Assembly (NCBI GenBank): GCA_947172415.1
Contig: OX359201.1
Location: 2,108,001-2,172,000, forward strand
From: Chondrosia reniformis
Lineage: Eukaryota; Porifera; Demospongiae; Chondrillida; Chondrillidae
DNA length: 64,000 nt
Direction: 5' to 3'
Part shown: in pieces, positions 1 through 11,550 of the stretch
How the letters are laid out: each line of letters begins with the position of its first letter
How positions within the stretch are numbered: position 1 is the first letter of the stretch
The notes under the pieces: generated by a model
The model's database searches: none
What the model was told of the DNA's origin: nothing
Seen by the model: only the letters and a program-made list of their open reading frames with translations
Translations under genes and position numbers: made by a program

Positions 1-517
1 AATCTCCATACAGCCTGGCTCGCTTGTATATTTTGTAAGTGATTCTACTATATTGTACATACGTATGTACGTATAGTGTCACCTGTCACAAATTGGTTTG
101 AGGAAAGGTGTGGTAGACTATAGTAGGATTGGTGGAGTAGTGAGATTGGCAGATAACTTTATAAAATATGATATTCCGTACTGTCTCTAGAAATAGCAAT
201 TTCTCCCTGAGTAATAAGATTCCATTGTTGTGTTCACCATCTTCACTCTCACTACTGTAATGTACTATCTCTTTCAAGTAGCCATTTTACTTCCTTCAGT
301 AGCAAGTTCAGTGTCATGTAATAGGCAAATTTTGCAATTACAGTAGATGGTTAGATGGTTTGTTGTAAATGTATGCATTATATTAAGTATTTTATCACAT
401 CATGGCAGAATATGTATAAAGTATTTAGTTTGTTGAGTGGAATATTGGGGGAATTGGTAGGGTGATGGATTAAAAGGAGGCAGATTACCGAAGTGACGCT
501 GTGTTTCTCTTTTATAG
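1..517. other. Intron of the laminin-like gene
   Basis: No exon-like open frame with matching splice sites is seen here on the + strand. The stretch is AT-rich and ends in the polypyrimidine tract and AG that open the 518 exon. The open frames on the minus strand look like chance. Confidence 0.5.
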
Positions 518-3046
518 CTTGTGAATGTGTGGCAACTGGTTCAGATGATAAAACTTGTGATGGAAGGGGTCGATGTAGTTGTTTGGATAATGTCATTGGA
601 GATAAGTGTGATATCTGCAAAGATGGCTACCACAATATTGAAGATGGCTGTATTCGTAAGTTTATTTGACAGTGTGCCTTACTTTGTCATTTAGATTTAA
701 TGTAAACAAGAGCAATGTGCAAATTAACCTAACACATTTGGGACGAACTAATAAAGTTTAATTTAGAGGAGTATTCAGATTAGTTTTGATAAGCAACTTT
801 ATTAATTCAATTTTGCTATCAATTCTAGTCTTCATTGCTTTGAAACTAGCTCAGCAGCAAATATTATTCACAATTCCTCCTGGTTTGTTGATTACCTTTT
901 GCACATGCTATCACCTTATGGGACTGGAACTACCGTTCAGTTTTCAGAATTCATAGGTTCCAGTTTACTAAGGTGTTTTATATACCTGTAATATCAGGAC
1001 TATATAAAATTGTTCAGTTTTAAAGAGAATTATGTTTTCCCGAGGGTCTTGTTTGAAGAAACGATTTACAAAATACATATAGATAAAGATTAACAGATTA
1101 AACTTCGGACATCTGCTTAAATATACTGTAGGTACTTTTTCTCTGTAAAAAAACTCTTGATGTCCTAATTTTTACAGATAAAATACAGTAATTGGTCAAT
1201 TTTTCTTATCTATATCCATTTAGAGTTTAATTACTCAATAGATTTCCTACATACCTATCTGTGTATCCACTCTTTAGCTTGTCATCTTTGCTATGGACTT
1301 GTGGACCGTGAATACCAGGAGGCTCTGGTATTGTACAGGCACTTGATTACAATAGTCAACAAATTACAAGAGGGTGATTCAAGCTTCACGACTGGTGTTC
1401 TGCTAGACCCAAAGACATTACGAGAAATTTCGATGTACCATATTATCCTTAGCAGACATCTTGAATTTGCTAAGCAGATATTGTCCAGAGAGATAGCTAC
1501 ACATGAATTACTAAACCTTATACAAGATGGAGCCACTATGGTCACAGATAGGGTTAATGCATTCCAGTTGATAGTGTCTTCAGCTGCTATGTCTGCTGTA
1601 GAATCTGAAGCTTTTGTTACAAAGAGTACTCATATTCTCAACCAACTAAAGGTTACTGATCGTGTCTTAAGAGTCTTACTCACAGAAACTAAAAATTTAA
1701 TTAGTGAATCTGAAGGCATCTTTGCTATGACAAAAGAAACATTCAGTTCTCTGGAGAACTTAGCAGATCTTGTCAACTCCACATCCCATGAACAACATGC
1801 CAGTATTACCATAACATTACTTAAGGCCAGGGAGGGACTTGATAATTCTATTAAAGCCTTTGAGATGCTTTGTGAAGCTGTCAGTCTCCAAAACCGTACT
1901 GAAGATTTATTGAAGCAAGTGAATCTGAATGATTTGAAGGAGCTGTTAGATAATTGTAGAGATGCCTTGCTTAATGCTAGAAAAGAGGTTCCTCAATCAC
2001 TGAAGAATGCCCTAGATATTCTTAACATAATGGAAGCTTACGATTTCAAGAATTTTAACATAGACTTATTATCAGGACAGTTGGAGACTTGGAGTAACAA
2101 GGAGAAGGAAGTTACAATCTCTTCAGATGAACTTGATAACAATGAAGAACGTTTGTTTGAACAGACAACTAAATTATTGAACAATGCATCTGACTTACTG
2201 GGAGAGTCTGTAAGACTGGATGAACTTGCAGTGGAACTGAAAAGGAGAATTTCAAACGCAAGACACTTGGCAAATGTGTCATTTTCAGTTGGTCAGGATG
2301 CTATTGATGACCTTGAGAGCTTGTTGCAAGATGCTAAGACTAAACTGCAGGATATAATAACTTTTCAGAAGAAACTGAGAGATCTGTTAATGAAGATGAG
2401 AGATATTAAGACAGAGGCTGAATTGACATTGAAAGATGCTGAGGAAAGTGATGAGCTAATTGGTGACATAGAAGAAGTTATGAAATCTTCTTTGGCTCTT
2501 ATTCGTAAAGCTGCTATGAATAGCAAAATTGCCCTTGAGAAATCACTTGAAGCACATAATCTTGCAGTGAAAACACTTGAGGACACTGTGGTCTTATCTC
2601 AAAGAAGTATGAAGCAGTTGGAGGTTACCCAAAGGGCTATGCAGCGATTGACTGTTGTAACGGCTAGAGTATCAAATGATGGTGAAACTGTCAGACAACT
2701 TAATGTATCAACTGTTGAAGTCAAGGAATCGAGCATCTTTGTGTCTGAACAGCTGGAGGAGATTGTGGATATGGTGACCAATCTGAGTGTACAATTTAAT
2801 GAAATTGACTTTGTTCTACCTCAACAAATTGTATCTTTGAATGATACCATAAATGCCCTATCCGACTATTTAGGTAAAACACATGAAACTATTTCACTGA
2901 TAGCAGCCAATCAGAGGAACCTGGAAGAACGCACAGAAAAGTTGGAGGAAAAATACCTTATTCTAAAGCATCATAGGGATTTGCTTAAAAAGATACGTGA
3001 CAATACTAAAGACCTGGATTGCGAAAATGTTCAAGATGACACTTGA
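518..3046 (+). CDS. Laminin beta/gamma-type chain, C-terminal part (gene begins upstream of window)
   Basis: Two exons are visible, 518-655 and 1278-3046, with AG and GT borders and matching phase; the 656-1277 gap is an intron. The first exon is the second half of a laminin-type EGF repeat (cysteines spaced CECVATG, CDGRGRCSC, GDKCDICKDGY). The second starts CHLCYGLV, the usual step from the last EGF repeat into the coiled coil, and continues for about 580 residues of heptad-rich helix with no globular LG domains. It ends IRDNTKDLDCENVQDDT: a lone cysteine close to the C-terminus, as in beta and gamma chains, where it links chains by disulfide. Absence of LG domains excludes an alpha chain. 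The entry into the coiled coil and the ending look closer to gamma, but beta versus gamma is not settled. Product: a secreted basement-membrane trimer subunit. The N-terminal exons lie before position 1. Confidence 0.88.
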
Positions 3047-4225
3047 AGTATAGGCTTATCTACCGACTAATCTTTATCATAACATCCTAAATTTAGGCAT
3101 CCACTTTGTAGTAACAGTATGTATATGTAATTCTTAGTCATTATATTCATTAATGTAGCTGCATAGGAGACTATCCATGGATATCTGATGGCTGAAATAT
3201 GGTTTATACCGTATGTAATTACGTACTATAAGAGAAGAGTTAGCTGATGGGGGTGCCATTTCCTTGTGTTTAATATACGTATTTAGTCAAGAATTAGAAT
3301 AATATTGGGCAGAAAGAAGCTGTACATTTAGTTTGTCGCTGTTTAAACTGAGTATGACTATAAGAGTGAATTATTAGTTTGTAGTGTCACCAACTTTAGC
3401 AATGGAACTGAGTTTTTTAATTTTGTACTCAGTTAATACTAATACCTTAGTCCCCATTGATGGCCTCAAATTTACTTTAGCCTTACTTTTATGAATATAG
3501 GTAAACTGGGAAGGATCAAAAATAATAATTACTATAAACTTGATCTGATCTTTACTGACAATTACAAAAAAAACTAAAATAAATTGCAGTTTAAAATTTA
3601 CAGCAAGAAAGGTTCTAGTTTGAGCATTTCCAAACTAGGTTTTTGCCCAATTAAGTCAATCTACATACGCTGTTCAAACATGCTAGTACTAATCTATTGT
3701 GCGCATAAACGTCAAACAGAAGTCTAGAAAACTCAATTTACCTCAAAGGTAAGTGTACTCTCAGTGACATATCATTGTCACAGCATTCGAGCAACCTGCA
3801 ATTGAAATGGCCTAAAAAGGTGAAGGAATTCTTGAAATTGCTTCAAGGACTAAAAAAATTCCAGTAACCAAAAAAGCAATTTAGTTGATACTTCTTAATT
3901 GTTCACACCATATATCCTATTAATCAGTGATTCACATTGTATATGTTAGGTAATTCCCCCCCATTCATTGCCACTCATTGCTGTGGCAATGGTGTAGGGC
4001 AAATTTGTGTAGATATCAAAATTTGCAAAACTCTTTGGAAACCTTATTTGCTTTTCTTGTGCCAATGATTAAACTGTTGAACCAACTAAAAACCAGTAAT
4101 CCAGTTCAAGTTTGAGGCACCCAGATGTACCATTAGTTTTTTAACTCACCATTTCATTGGTTCAGAAAATAGTCCTCCCCCAAACAGGGATCGCTTACCT
4201 CCAGTAATTATGTATTTCAAATTTG
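3047..4225. other. Laminin 3' UTR and intergenic spacer
   Basis: AT-rich sequence after the laminin stop codon at 3044-3046. No convincing open frame, RNA gene or strong repeat is seen before the duplicated block starts near 4226. Confidence 0.45.
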
Positions 4226-4465
4226 CAACCCCACTGGGATAGCAAAGCTATTGCCACTTTGGAAAAGGTTTTTGCAGGTAGCAATCGCAAAGTAGTCGGA
4301 GTTCCTACATTGGGTCTGATGATTCCTCTTCACACTACTTGAGCCCATCCCTGTTCTCTATTTTGGGATTAACCATGTAATGAATCTAAACAGGTATCCA
4401 GACCCACCTTGTATTGGTCAAGGCCTCTGTAAGGTACTGGTAAAGACATTTTCTTGTCCTTAATC
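4226..4465 (+). pseudogene. Chimeric scar: agmatine deiminase 3' piece joined to secreted-protein 3' piece
   Basis: Positions 4226-4322 match the last part of the deiminase genes (the stretch reading GVPTLGLM). The match stops before the catalytic GGGNIHC motif. At about 4323 the sequence switches to the last 45 or so codons of the 223-residue secreted protein, in + orientation, ending TFSCP and a stop near 4460. In the intact units these two genes lie about 2 kb apart on opposite strands. The junction therefore records a deletion plus inversion. It cannot encode either protein. Confidence 0.8.
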
Positions 4466-4542
4466 TCAGCTGGATTTCGTATATAAGCTATATCAAAGTG
4501 AACAATTGGCCAGCAAGGAAAGCAAGTTTGTCAATTGAATCA

Positions 4543-4763
4543 CAGGATCAAATCTCAGGTTTCATATGGCATGAAACCTATTTGAAACTTCTTGAACAGC
4601 CAGGTTTCAAAGGGTGCCCATCCAGTGTGTGCTAATAGATTAATTTCATAGGTTTCAAATTTTACAGCCCCCTGTCCACTTTTATATATTCATATTTTCA
4701 AACCTGGCTGTTATAGAGTTTCAAATAGGTTTCATGCCTTCTGAACCCCGACATTTGATCCTG
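4543..4763. repeat. Foldback repeat upstream of deiminase copy A
   Basis: Starts AGGATCAAAT and ends ATTTGATCCT. The arms pair over roughly 65 bases: GAAACCTATTTGAAAC and GAACAGCCAGGTTT on the left face AAACCTGGCTGTT and GTTTCAAATAGGTTTC on the right, round a loop of about 80 bases. The same element precedes copies B and C at the same place. Confidence 0.75.
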
Positions 4764-5115
4764 TGAATGTTTTCGAAGGATCGATCCTTTCCTTAGACAG
4801 TCCAGTGGCATTAAAGTCGCCATTTTTTATTCATTTTATCGCTAATTGTAATTTTAGTTGACTTGCCCACGTGCGTTGTTGCTTGTGGAAGAGTCCGCTG
4901 TTTTTCCACACAAAAAGTTCCGGACACGGCACCGTATACAAGAAGAAACAGCTTCGATTCTCACTTGGTCCCTCGTTAGCTTGGCTCCTGTGCTAACTGG
5001 GAACAAAGTAAGAAACTGTGATATTGTGTACAGGGGAAGGCAACGCTCTGTCTAGAAAAACCCATCCTGTCCGGAAATCCCCTACTTTACCTCACTTAAG
5101 CGTCAAGAATTTCGA

Positions 5116-5516
5116 ATACCGTAAATCTTCTAAAAATTCGTGAACTTTTGAGACTTTTCAATTCTTACTTTTCGAAGTTTAGGAGGAAATATGAGCCTCT
5201 TCGCTCGCGTCTTGCGAAAATTAGAGACTTCTTGCGAAATTAGAAGCGTTCTGACGCCATTTTAGGGAGGAACAAAATGGCTGCCTCTGGCTCGTTCTTT
5301 GTCGCGATATCATGCCTTATTCGTGGGTATCATGTCTACAAAGAGATTTGGAGCCCCAATATTGGAGAGAACTTCGTGTGCTTCGACGAGGAAGAGAACG
5401 TTCATGACAGGAAAGCGGTAGCAGTGCCCATTTTACACGTGCGTTGCCGAAATTAGAGGGCGTTTCCGAACTTTAGAGTTCGCGAAGAGTTCGAATTTTT
5501 AGAAGATTTCCGGTAT
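5116..5516. mobile_element. MITE inserted in the 5' region of deiminase copy A
   Basis: Terminal inverted repeats start ATACCGTAAATCTTC on the left and, read on the minus strand, ATACCGGAAATCTTC on the right, with pairing over about 25 bases. Units B and C lack this sequence. The flanks contain TA, consistent with a TA target duplication of a Tc1/mariner-type element. No transposase is visible. A larger unit-specific stretch (about 4866-5565) surrounds it, so it may be nested in another insertion. Confidence 0.65.
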
Positions 5517-5606
5517 ATGTAAAAAGCCCAATGCATCACTGATGACAGAGGTTAATGGTATATACAGGTTTTAGTATCACTTTAGTCTGTTTTCTAAGTA
5601 TAGGGT

Positions 5607-6797
5607 ATGGCTGGTATACGTGTAATGGAATCACTGATGGTGCGGCAGTTTAGTCAGAGAAATGGTACTACTATCGTAAGCAAATTCTACTCTGGTGCAG
5701 TCTTCGGAGGAGGTTCTGGCAAAGGTTATTCTGTCCCGCCTGAACACCACCCTCACAAGGCGTGCATGGTCGGCTGGCCTTGGGATGGCCAGAGGTGGCC
5801 TTATAACGCTGTTCATGCCAAAGAAAATATAAAGAAGATCATCAAAACGCTTATTGACGAAGGAGAAGAAAACGTCATACTCATAGCCCACCCTGAAAAA
5901 CCTGCTTTTACGCCACTAGATATTGCAGATCTCACTCCTCTCTGCAGTACAGATAGAAGAACTCGTCTTGAAATTTGGGCCGTCCCATTAGACGACTGCT
6001 ACTTGAGAGATATTGCTCCTATATTTGTTGTCAATAAGGAGCTGAAGAAACTACGTGGTATATCCTGGAAGTTTAATGATTTCGGTTGGCAAAACCCATC
6101 TTTTAAATGGAAGAATTCTGCCAATTTAGCTAAAGCACTTTGTGACAAAATGGCCATAGAATGTGTCCAAAGTGACTTAGTCTGCGAAGGAGGAGCCATT
6201 GTCTTTAACGGTCTTGATACTGTCATTGCTACCAAATCAGTTCTCTGCGACTACAAGCGTAATCCCGGATGGTTGGTGGAGGACATTGAGGACAGCCTTA
6301 AGTTTGCATTAGGCTGTGAGAAAGTCATTTGGCTTGACAAGGGTCTACCTCACGACACTACAGGAGGCCATGCTGACAATCTAGTGTCCTTTGTGAGTCC
6401 CACTGAGACAGTCCTGTCGTGGGTAGATAAGGAGAGAGATCCAGAAACACACAAGATCCTTTCTTCTGTCAAGGAATGTTTGGAATATCATGGCTTGACT
6501 GTCAATACTGTAGATTTACCAGACCAAGTGTTTGTTACTCCAGATGAAATTGCTACCATGCCAGTGGGTTCACTGAAGGAAGACAAAAAGCCTGCTTCTT
6601 ATGTTAACTTCTATATAGCCAACAAAGCTGTAATAGTTCCACAATTTGATCAACTCCACTGGGATAGCAAAGCTATTGCCACTTTGGAAAAGGTTTTTGC
6701 AGATAGCAATCGCAAAGTAGTCGGAGTTCCTACATTGGGTCTGATGAAAGGTGGAGGCAATATACACTGTCTAACACAACAGGTTCCAAGTATTTAA
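5607..6797 (+). CDS. Agmatine deiminase (PAD_porph/AguA family), copy A
   Basis: An intact intronless frame of 396 residues. Family marks in order: MVGWPWDGQRWP (about 52-63), DCYLRDIAP (about 130), CEGGAIVFNG (about 194), the substrate loop around GGHADN (about 254), ASYVNFYIAN (about 333), and the C-terminal GGGNIHCLTQQ with the expected catalytic cysteine near residue 387. The family converts agmatine to N-carbamoylputrescine and ammonia, feeding putrescine synthesis; substrate use here is inferred. The first 35 residues are Arg/Ser-rich and precede the conserved core, so a mitochondrial presequence is possible. The start gives MAGIRVMESL, shared by all copies with small changes. Copy A carries I160-type differences and an unusual D where others have G near the C-terminus (FADSNRK). 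Confidence 0.93.
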   Translation: MAGIRVMESLMVRQFSQRNGTTIVSKFYSGAVFGGGSGKGYSVPPEHHPHKACMVGWPWDGQRWPYNAVHAKENIKKIIKTLIDEGEENVILIAHPEKPAFTPLDIADLTPLCSTDRRTRLEIWAVPLDDCYLRDIAPIFVVNKELKKLRGISWKFNDFGWQNPSFKWKNSANLAKALCDKMAIECVQSDLVCEGGAIVFNGLDTVIATKSVLCDYKRNPGWLVEDIEDSLKFALGCEKVIWLDKGLPHDTTGGHADNLVSFVSPTETVLSWVDKERDPETHKILSSVKECLEYHGLTVNTVDLPDQVFVTPDEIATMPVGSLKEDKKPASYVNFYIANKAVIVPQFDQLHWDSKAIATLEKVFADSNRKVVGVPTLGLMKGGGNIHCLTQQVPSI

Positions 6798-8331
6798 CAA
6801 TATTTGTATATAGAAGATTAATTCTTTGAAATGTTTTACACTTTAGTATTAGCAAACATATAGGTACATATAGTGTATCTTTAAACATTTGCACTTGTAA
6901 CAACTTTTTTTTACATTTTTCGTTCAAGTCAAGTATCTTATTTATAGACTGGGGAGGCCATTCGCTACTATACTAGGCACCCAGTATTAAAGGTGGGGGA
7001 TGAAAAAAAAACAATTGGGTAACATGAGAATAAGAGCATGAGTGGGGGAAAAGCTGGTCGAAAATAAAAGGTATAATACATAAAATAAATAAAATAATTT
7101 AAGTCAAATTAAGAACAATAATAGGTTAACTGTTTATAGAATTACCAGCTAGCACTGAAAACGTGGCCAGGGTTGAGGCTATCTTTGCATCTGTAGGAAG
7201 TGATCTTTTTGGATTGTGGAGACGTTCTAGTCTCAAGTAATTAGTGGTAGACAAAAGGTGCAGGTCTGCCAACTAATACATCCAAAACATTTAGCCTCTG
7301 CATGTGCTCTACAAAGGAATTACATCCTGAATGTGCAAATGCATGCATGGAGAATGATGGCAGATGATAGTAAATGTGGGAGCTATATATACATATGGCT
7401 TGGAAGAGGAGATTTTAGCTAAAGATGGTAGTTTCTATACAATGGACCTGGTGGATTCCAGAAGGCTAGGGAGTTTAGAGACTGCTCATGCTCTATATAG
7501 GGGATGCATGGGTGAAATTAAATTTGCTAACCTATATACAAGTATCCATGAAGAAATCATTCTAAGTATGCATTGTTTTGCCACTCACTCAAGTACTTCG
7601 TACTGAGCGAATACCACTTGGTGCAATCCTGCATGAATGGCGTAGAAGGACTACAGAGTCACAGTCAGTCTGCATCGATCATTATAATTCAAACAGATCT
7701 AGAGTTACAGGTGGAACTACTTCCCAGGGCACTGCTAGTTTATATAATTCTATAGACCATGCATATTCCAAAAGGTGTCTCCGAGGGATGGCTTGTCGAA
7801 GGGAGTCTCTAATTTCTTGCGTGAACACAAAATCGTAGCGCAAATTAAAAAATTCAGATTTACCGATCGCGACCATTGTCGTATACGCGTATAGCTTAAA
7901 CCCGAACGAAATTATAGCAGTGACATCTTGTCTTGCAACTTGAGTTCTCCCAAAAATATAAAATGTTATAAGAAACAATTCATGCATTTGAAACATTTTT
8001 ACGCGAAGGCTCTATCTATTCATCAAAAACATTTTCCCCCGCATGTGTCCTATATAGGCTTGATTTTTGTATCACTCATACCAATAATGAAGTGTTTTCC
8101 CCCTATACGTATAGCGAATGTCTTTTTGCATATACATGGCGAACTCTCTTATTCTGAATTTTGTATGAATTATTACACAACTATAACATGTATAATGTAT
8201 GGTGTAAATAGTGTATTAGATTTTTCATAGACATAGCTAAGTTTTGAGTATACACACGTGGATGCACTTGCAATCAGTTTTTCTGGTCCAATTGTTCACT
8301 TAGATATAGCTTATAGACAATCCGGCTGAGA
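6798..8331. repeat. Shared 3' flank of deiminase unit A, including a minus-strand LINE remnant
   Basis: Nearly the same sequence follows copy B at 12742-14849. About 6923-7330 is the 3' end of a LINE on the minus strand, marked by AAGTC repeats and the line reading VLDVLVGRPAP on the minus strand. A short + frame at 7364-7606 (IYTYGLEEEIL) recurs at 13321 but has no features of a protein family I know. It is conserved as DNA between units, so its openness is weak evidence. Confidence 0.5.
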
Positions 8332-9287
8332 TTAAGGACAAGAAAATGTCTTTACCAGTACCTCACAGAGGCCTTGACCAATACGAGGTGGGTCTGGATA
8401 CCTGTTTAGATTCATTACACGGTTAATCCCAAAATAGAGAACAGGGACGGGCTCAAGTAGTGTGAAGAGAAATTTGCTCTTATAACATCTTTGAAATCCA
8501 AAATGATTGTCAACTTCAACATGTTGATCACCAACAATGACAGTCACATGATTTGTCATAACGTCAGGAGTCCACTGATTCCCATAAAGTTTGTGACCTG
8601 GAAGAAGATTAGCGGCCACATTAAATCCCTTTCCATAATTGTGGACCTCTGTAGCTTCAGAAGCAGGTGAAGTACCTCCCCAACCGTCAGCAAATGTTTC
8701 TGAAAGGTGAAAGTTCCAACCTGATGCACCACTGTTGTAGTCAAAATAGAAGTCAAATTGCATGTACTTCTGCTGTTTCTCTTCTATTGGAGCTGGGAAA
8801 GGAATGATGACAATTCCTTTAGCGTTACACTTTCCAGTGAGACCATAAGGTCTAGTATGCCAGTAAATACCTGAATCATTCCTTATAAAGCTTGAACCAT
8901 CACTAAGGTGAACTTGCAGATCAGTATAGAGTTCTTATATTTATACACACAAAATCCTTGTGAATGTCGTTGATCATGACCTATAGCTATAGTTTTAATT
9001 GATAAATTGGCTTTGATTGTTACTGACACTTCTCCTTAAAGGTCTTTCAGTTCACATTAATGAGTAAAATAAAAAAACATTAATTTTACAAAACTGATGT
9101 TAGAAGTATATAGGAATGGCAATGTTTACTATTGAGTTCATTAGTTGTGGTCAGGTTTTTATTAAATTAATGCACGTTCCTCATAAAATTGGTTAGCTTC
9201 AAAAAGCAATTCTCTGTTTGCACCACAACATGAACAAGTTGCTTCTATCTGAATCCACGACAAAGCTATCACGATAAGTACCAACAT
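8332..9287 (-). pseudogene. Broken copy A of the secreted 223-residue protein gene
   Basis: The minus strand starts at 9287 with the same signal peptide as the intact copy (14850-15521) and runs to about 9193. It is then interrupted by about 275 bases that duplicate the gene's own 5' flank (compare 8915-9190 with 9300-9585). The protein resumes at about 8918 and runs to the stop at 8332. No GT-AG pair fits the junctions, so this is an insertion or gene-conversion scar, not an intron. The C-terminal 143 codons remain open. Confidence 0.75.
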
Positions 9288-10850
9288 GTTACTGATTCAG
9301 GCTGAACTTGCAGATCTGTATAATAGAGTTCCTTTTGTATACACACAATATCCTTATGAATGTCGTTGATCATGACCTATAGTTTTAATTGATAGATTGG
9401 CTTTGATTGTTACTGATACTTCCCTTTAAAGGTCTTTCAGTTCACATTAATGAGTAAAATAAAAAACATTTACAAACTGATGTTAGAAGTATATAGGAAT
9501 GGCAATGTTTACTAGTGACTAGTATTGAGTTCATTAGTTGTGGTCAGGTTTTTATTAAATTAATGCATCTTCCTTGAAATTATACATGACATTGTTTATA
9601 TACACCTATATACACAGGAAAAACCCTATAAATACATTACCTTTACATAGTACTTTTACCTTTATACTTATATACAGGTTTTTTACAGCATACTTATAGA
9701 TTTAAAAGTAAATGTACTTATAGGGTATTTCCAATATAAAAGTAAATGCACTAGGGTTTTTGTGTAAGTGTAAGTGTAAGTGTAAAGGTAAAATATATAT
9801 AATTGTAAATATGAAAAGTACTAGTGTTAAAGGATAAAGCAATATCTTAATTGAAACTATTCTTGATATTTGAATCTGGTACTGTACATCCAACTTCTTC
9901 ATAAAAGCATTCTATAAAAGAACCAAATTGTAAGTTTGGAATTTATATGTTGAATGTGCTGAAACTTATATATTCATATATATAGATAAATTTGGATGGT
10001 ACATCTTTTTTATCTTTAAATATACATGAGCATTTTAATTTTCATTCACAATTTTTCATGACACTGTATATACGTACCATGGTTTTTCCAGTGTAAGTGT
10101 ATGAATTATACACATGTACATATACAGTGAGACCTAACTTAACCGCACACATCAGTTTCATTCAGATATCCAGATAAACTGAGGTAATTGGATGAGTGAG
10201 GGATAGATCATTGATACATTATTAATAGTTATATACCCATCTAAATACCCCATTTGGTCAGAATATGTGCCTGAATGGCATCATATGTTAATATAAGGTG
10301 TGCTTGTTTGTTCAGGCATATTTCTTTCTTATTGTTTCCCGTTTCCTGTCTGAGCATTCCTTGGCCTTTTTAGTAAGCCATTCCCTTTTTCACTAAATGC
10401 AAAGTATACAGAAAGTGAACTTTAGTATACAAAACAATGCAACCGGATGCGGACACCGAGGGTTCCGGATAAGTGCATATATATATATATAGACATTATT
10501 AACCTGTTACGAGGAAAACAGCAATGGAATGTGCGGGAACTGGTTATGAGAGTTATCAAAATTTAATTCAATATAATTAGGCATGTGCATTAATTTAATA
10601 AAAACCTGACCACAACTAATGAACTCAATACTAGTCACTAGTAAACATTGCCTTTCCTATATACTTCTAACATCAGTTTTTGTAAATGTTTTTTTTTACT
10701 CATTGATATGAACTAAAAGACCTTTAAGGGGAAGTATCAGTAACAATCAAAGCCAATTTATCAATTAAAAGGTCATGATCAACGACATTCATAAGGATTT
10801 TGTGTGTATAAATGTAAGAACTCTATACTGATCTGCAAGTTGATGGTAGT
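8900..10850. repeat. Large inverted repeat of unit A
   Basis: About 9000-9600 on the + strand reappears in inverse at about 10590-10840 (for example GGTCTTTCAGTTCACATTAA against its complement near 10730). The arms flank satellite-like sequence at 9590-9830. The same layout recurs in unit B, between 15540-16200 and 22000-22270. Confidence 0.6.
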
Positions 10851-11100
10851 AATCAAACCCTCGCAAAGGGTGTGTTTCTGCATAAGGTAGGTTTGAATAT
10901 GATTGATGCAGACTGGCTGTGACATGTAGTCCTTCTACGTCTTCGTAAAATGGGACTATTAAAAGTCTATTCCTTAGCTCCTCGGGCTGGCTTAAAAATC
11001 CATGGTAGTAGCTTTCTCCTAGTTTTTGTGGTTTTCCAGGGTGCATGACTGTTAAGAATGAAAGTAAAAAGATGCTGAAATGCAAACAACTTGTCATCAA
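10789..11100 (-). pseudogene. Fragment of a secreted protein gene (exon-like)
   Basis: A 103-codon frame on the minus strand with a clear signal peptide (MMTSCLHFSIFLLSFLTV) followed by a soluble stretch with YYHGFLSQPEELRNR. From about 10850 down it enters the inverted-repeat arm, so the last 20 codons are not native. A second version at about 22790-23030 carries frameshifts. Either this is a first exon whose partners were lost, or a decayed gene. I do not recognise the family. Confidence 0.45.
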
Positions 11101-11182
11101 GGGATCAAAGACCTCAAGAACAGATCTAGACCAGGGAATAGTGTCAAGGTCAGCAAGGAAAGCAAGTTTGTCAATTGAATCA

Positions 11183-11407
11183 CAGGATCAAATTTCAAAT
11201 TTCATATATGGTATGAAACCTATTTGAAACTTCTTGAACAGCCAGGTTTCAAAGGGTGCCCATGCAAGTGTGTGCTAATAGATTAATTTCATAGGTTTCA
11301 AATTTACACCCCCTTGTCCAATTTTATATATTCATATTTTCAAACCTGGCTGTTCAAAGAGTTTCAAATAGGTTTCATGCCTTCTGAACCCCGACATTTG
11401 ATCCTGC
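11183..11407. repeat. Foldback repeat upstream of deiminase copy B
   Basis: Same inverted-repeat element as at 4543-4763, with small indels (for example an extra TA in the ATATATGGTATG stretch). It ends about 145 bases before the start codon. Confidence 0.75.
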
Positions 11408-11550
11408 ATGTGAATGTTTTCGAAGGATCGATATCGAATTTCCTTAGACAGGCCAGTGGCAGTCGACAATTTTTTATTCATTTTATCGCTAATTGTAATT
11501 TAATTGACTTGCGTTTAGTATCACTTTAGTCTCTTTTCAAAGTATATGGT

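Noticed and set aside
4858..5055. 65-codon + frame in the 5' region of deiminase copy A
   Set aside because: It lies in unit-A-specific inserted DNA next to a MITE, with no family features and no counterpart in units B or C.
5631..5891. Open frames antisense to the deiminase genes (also at 11575, 23534, 27004)
   Set aside because: They recur at the same place in all copies because the sense strand is conserved. Codon composition is a mirror of the sense gene.
7364..7606. 80-codon + frame repeated at 13321
   Set aside because: Conserved only because the flank was duplicated. It overlaps repeat DNA and the C-terminus differs where a MITE inserted.
8918..9192. The gap in secreted-protein copy A read as an intron
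   Set aside because: No GT-AG borders fit, and the inserted sequence duplicates the gene's own upstream flank. The intact copy has no intron there.
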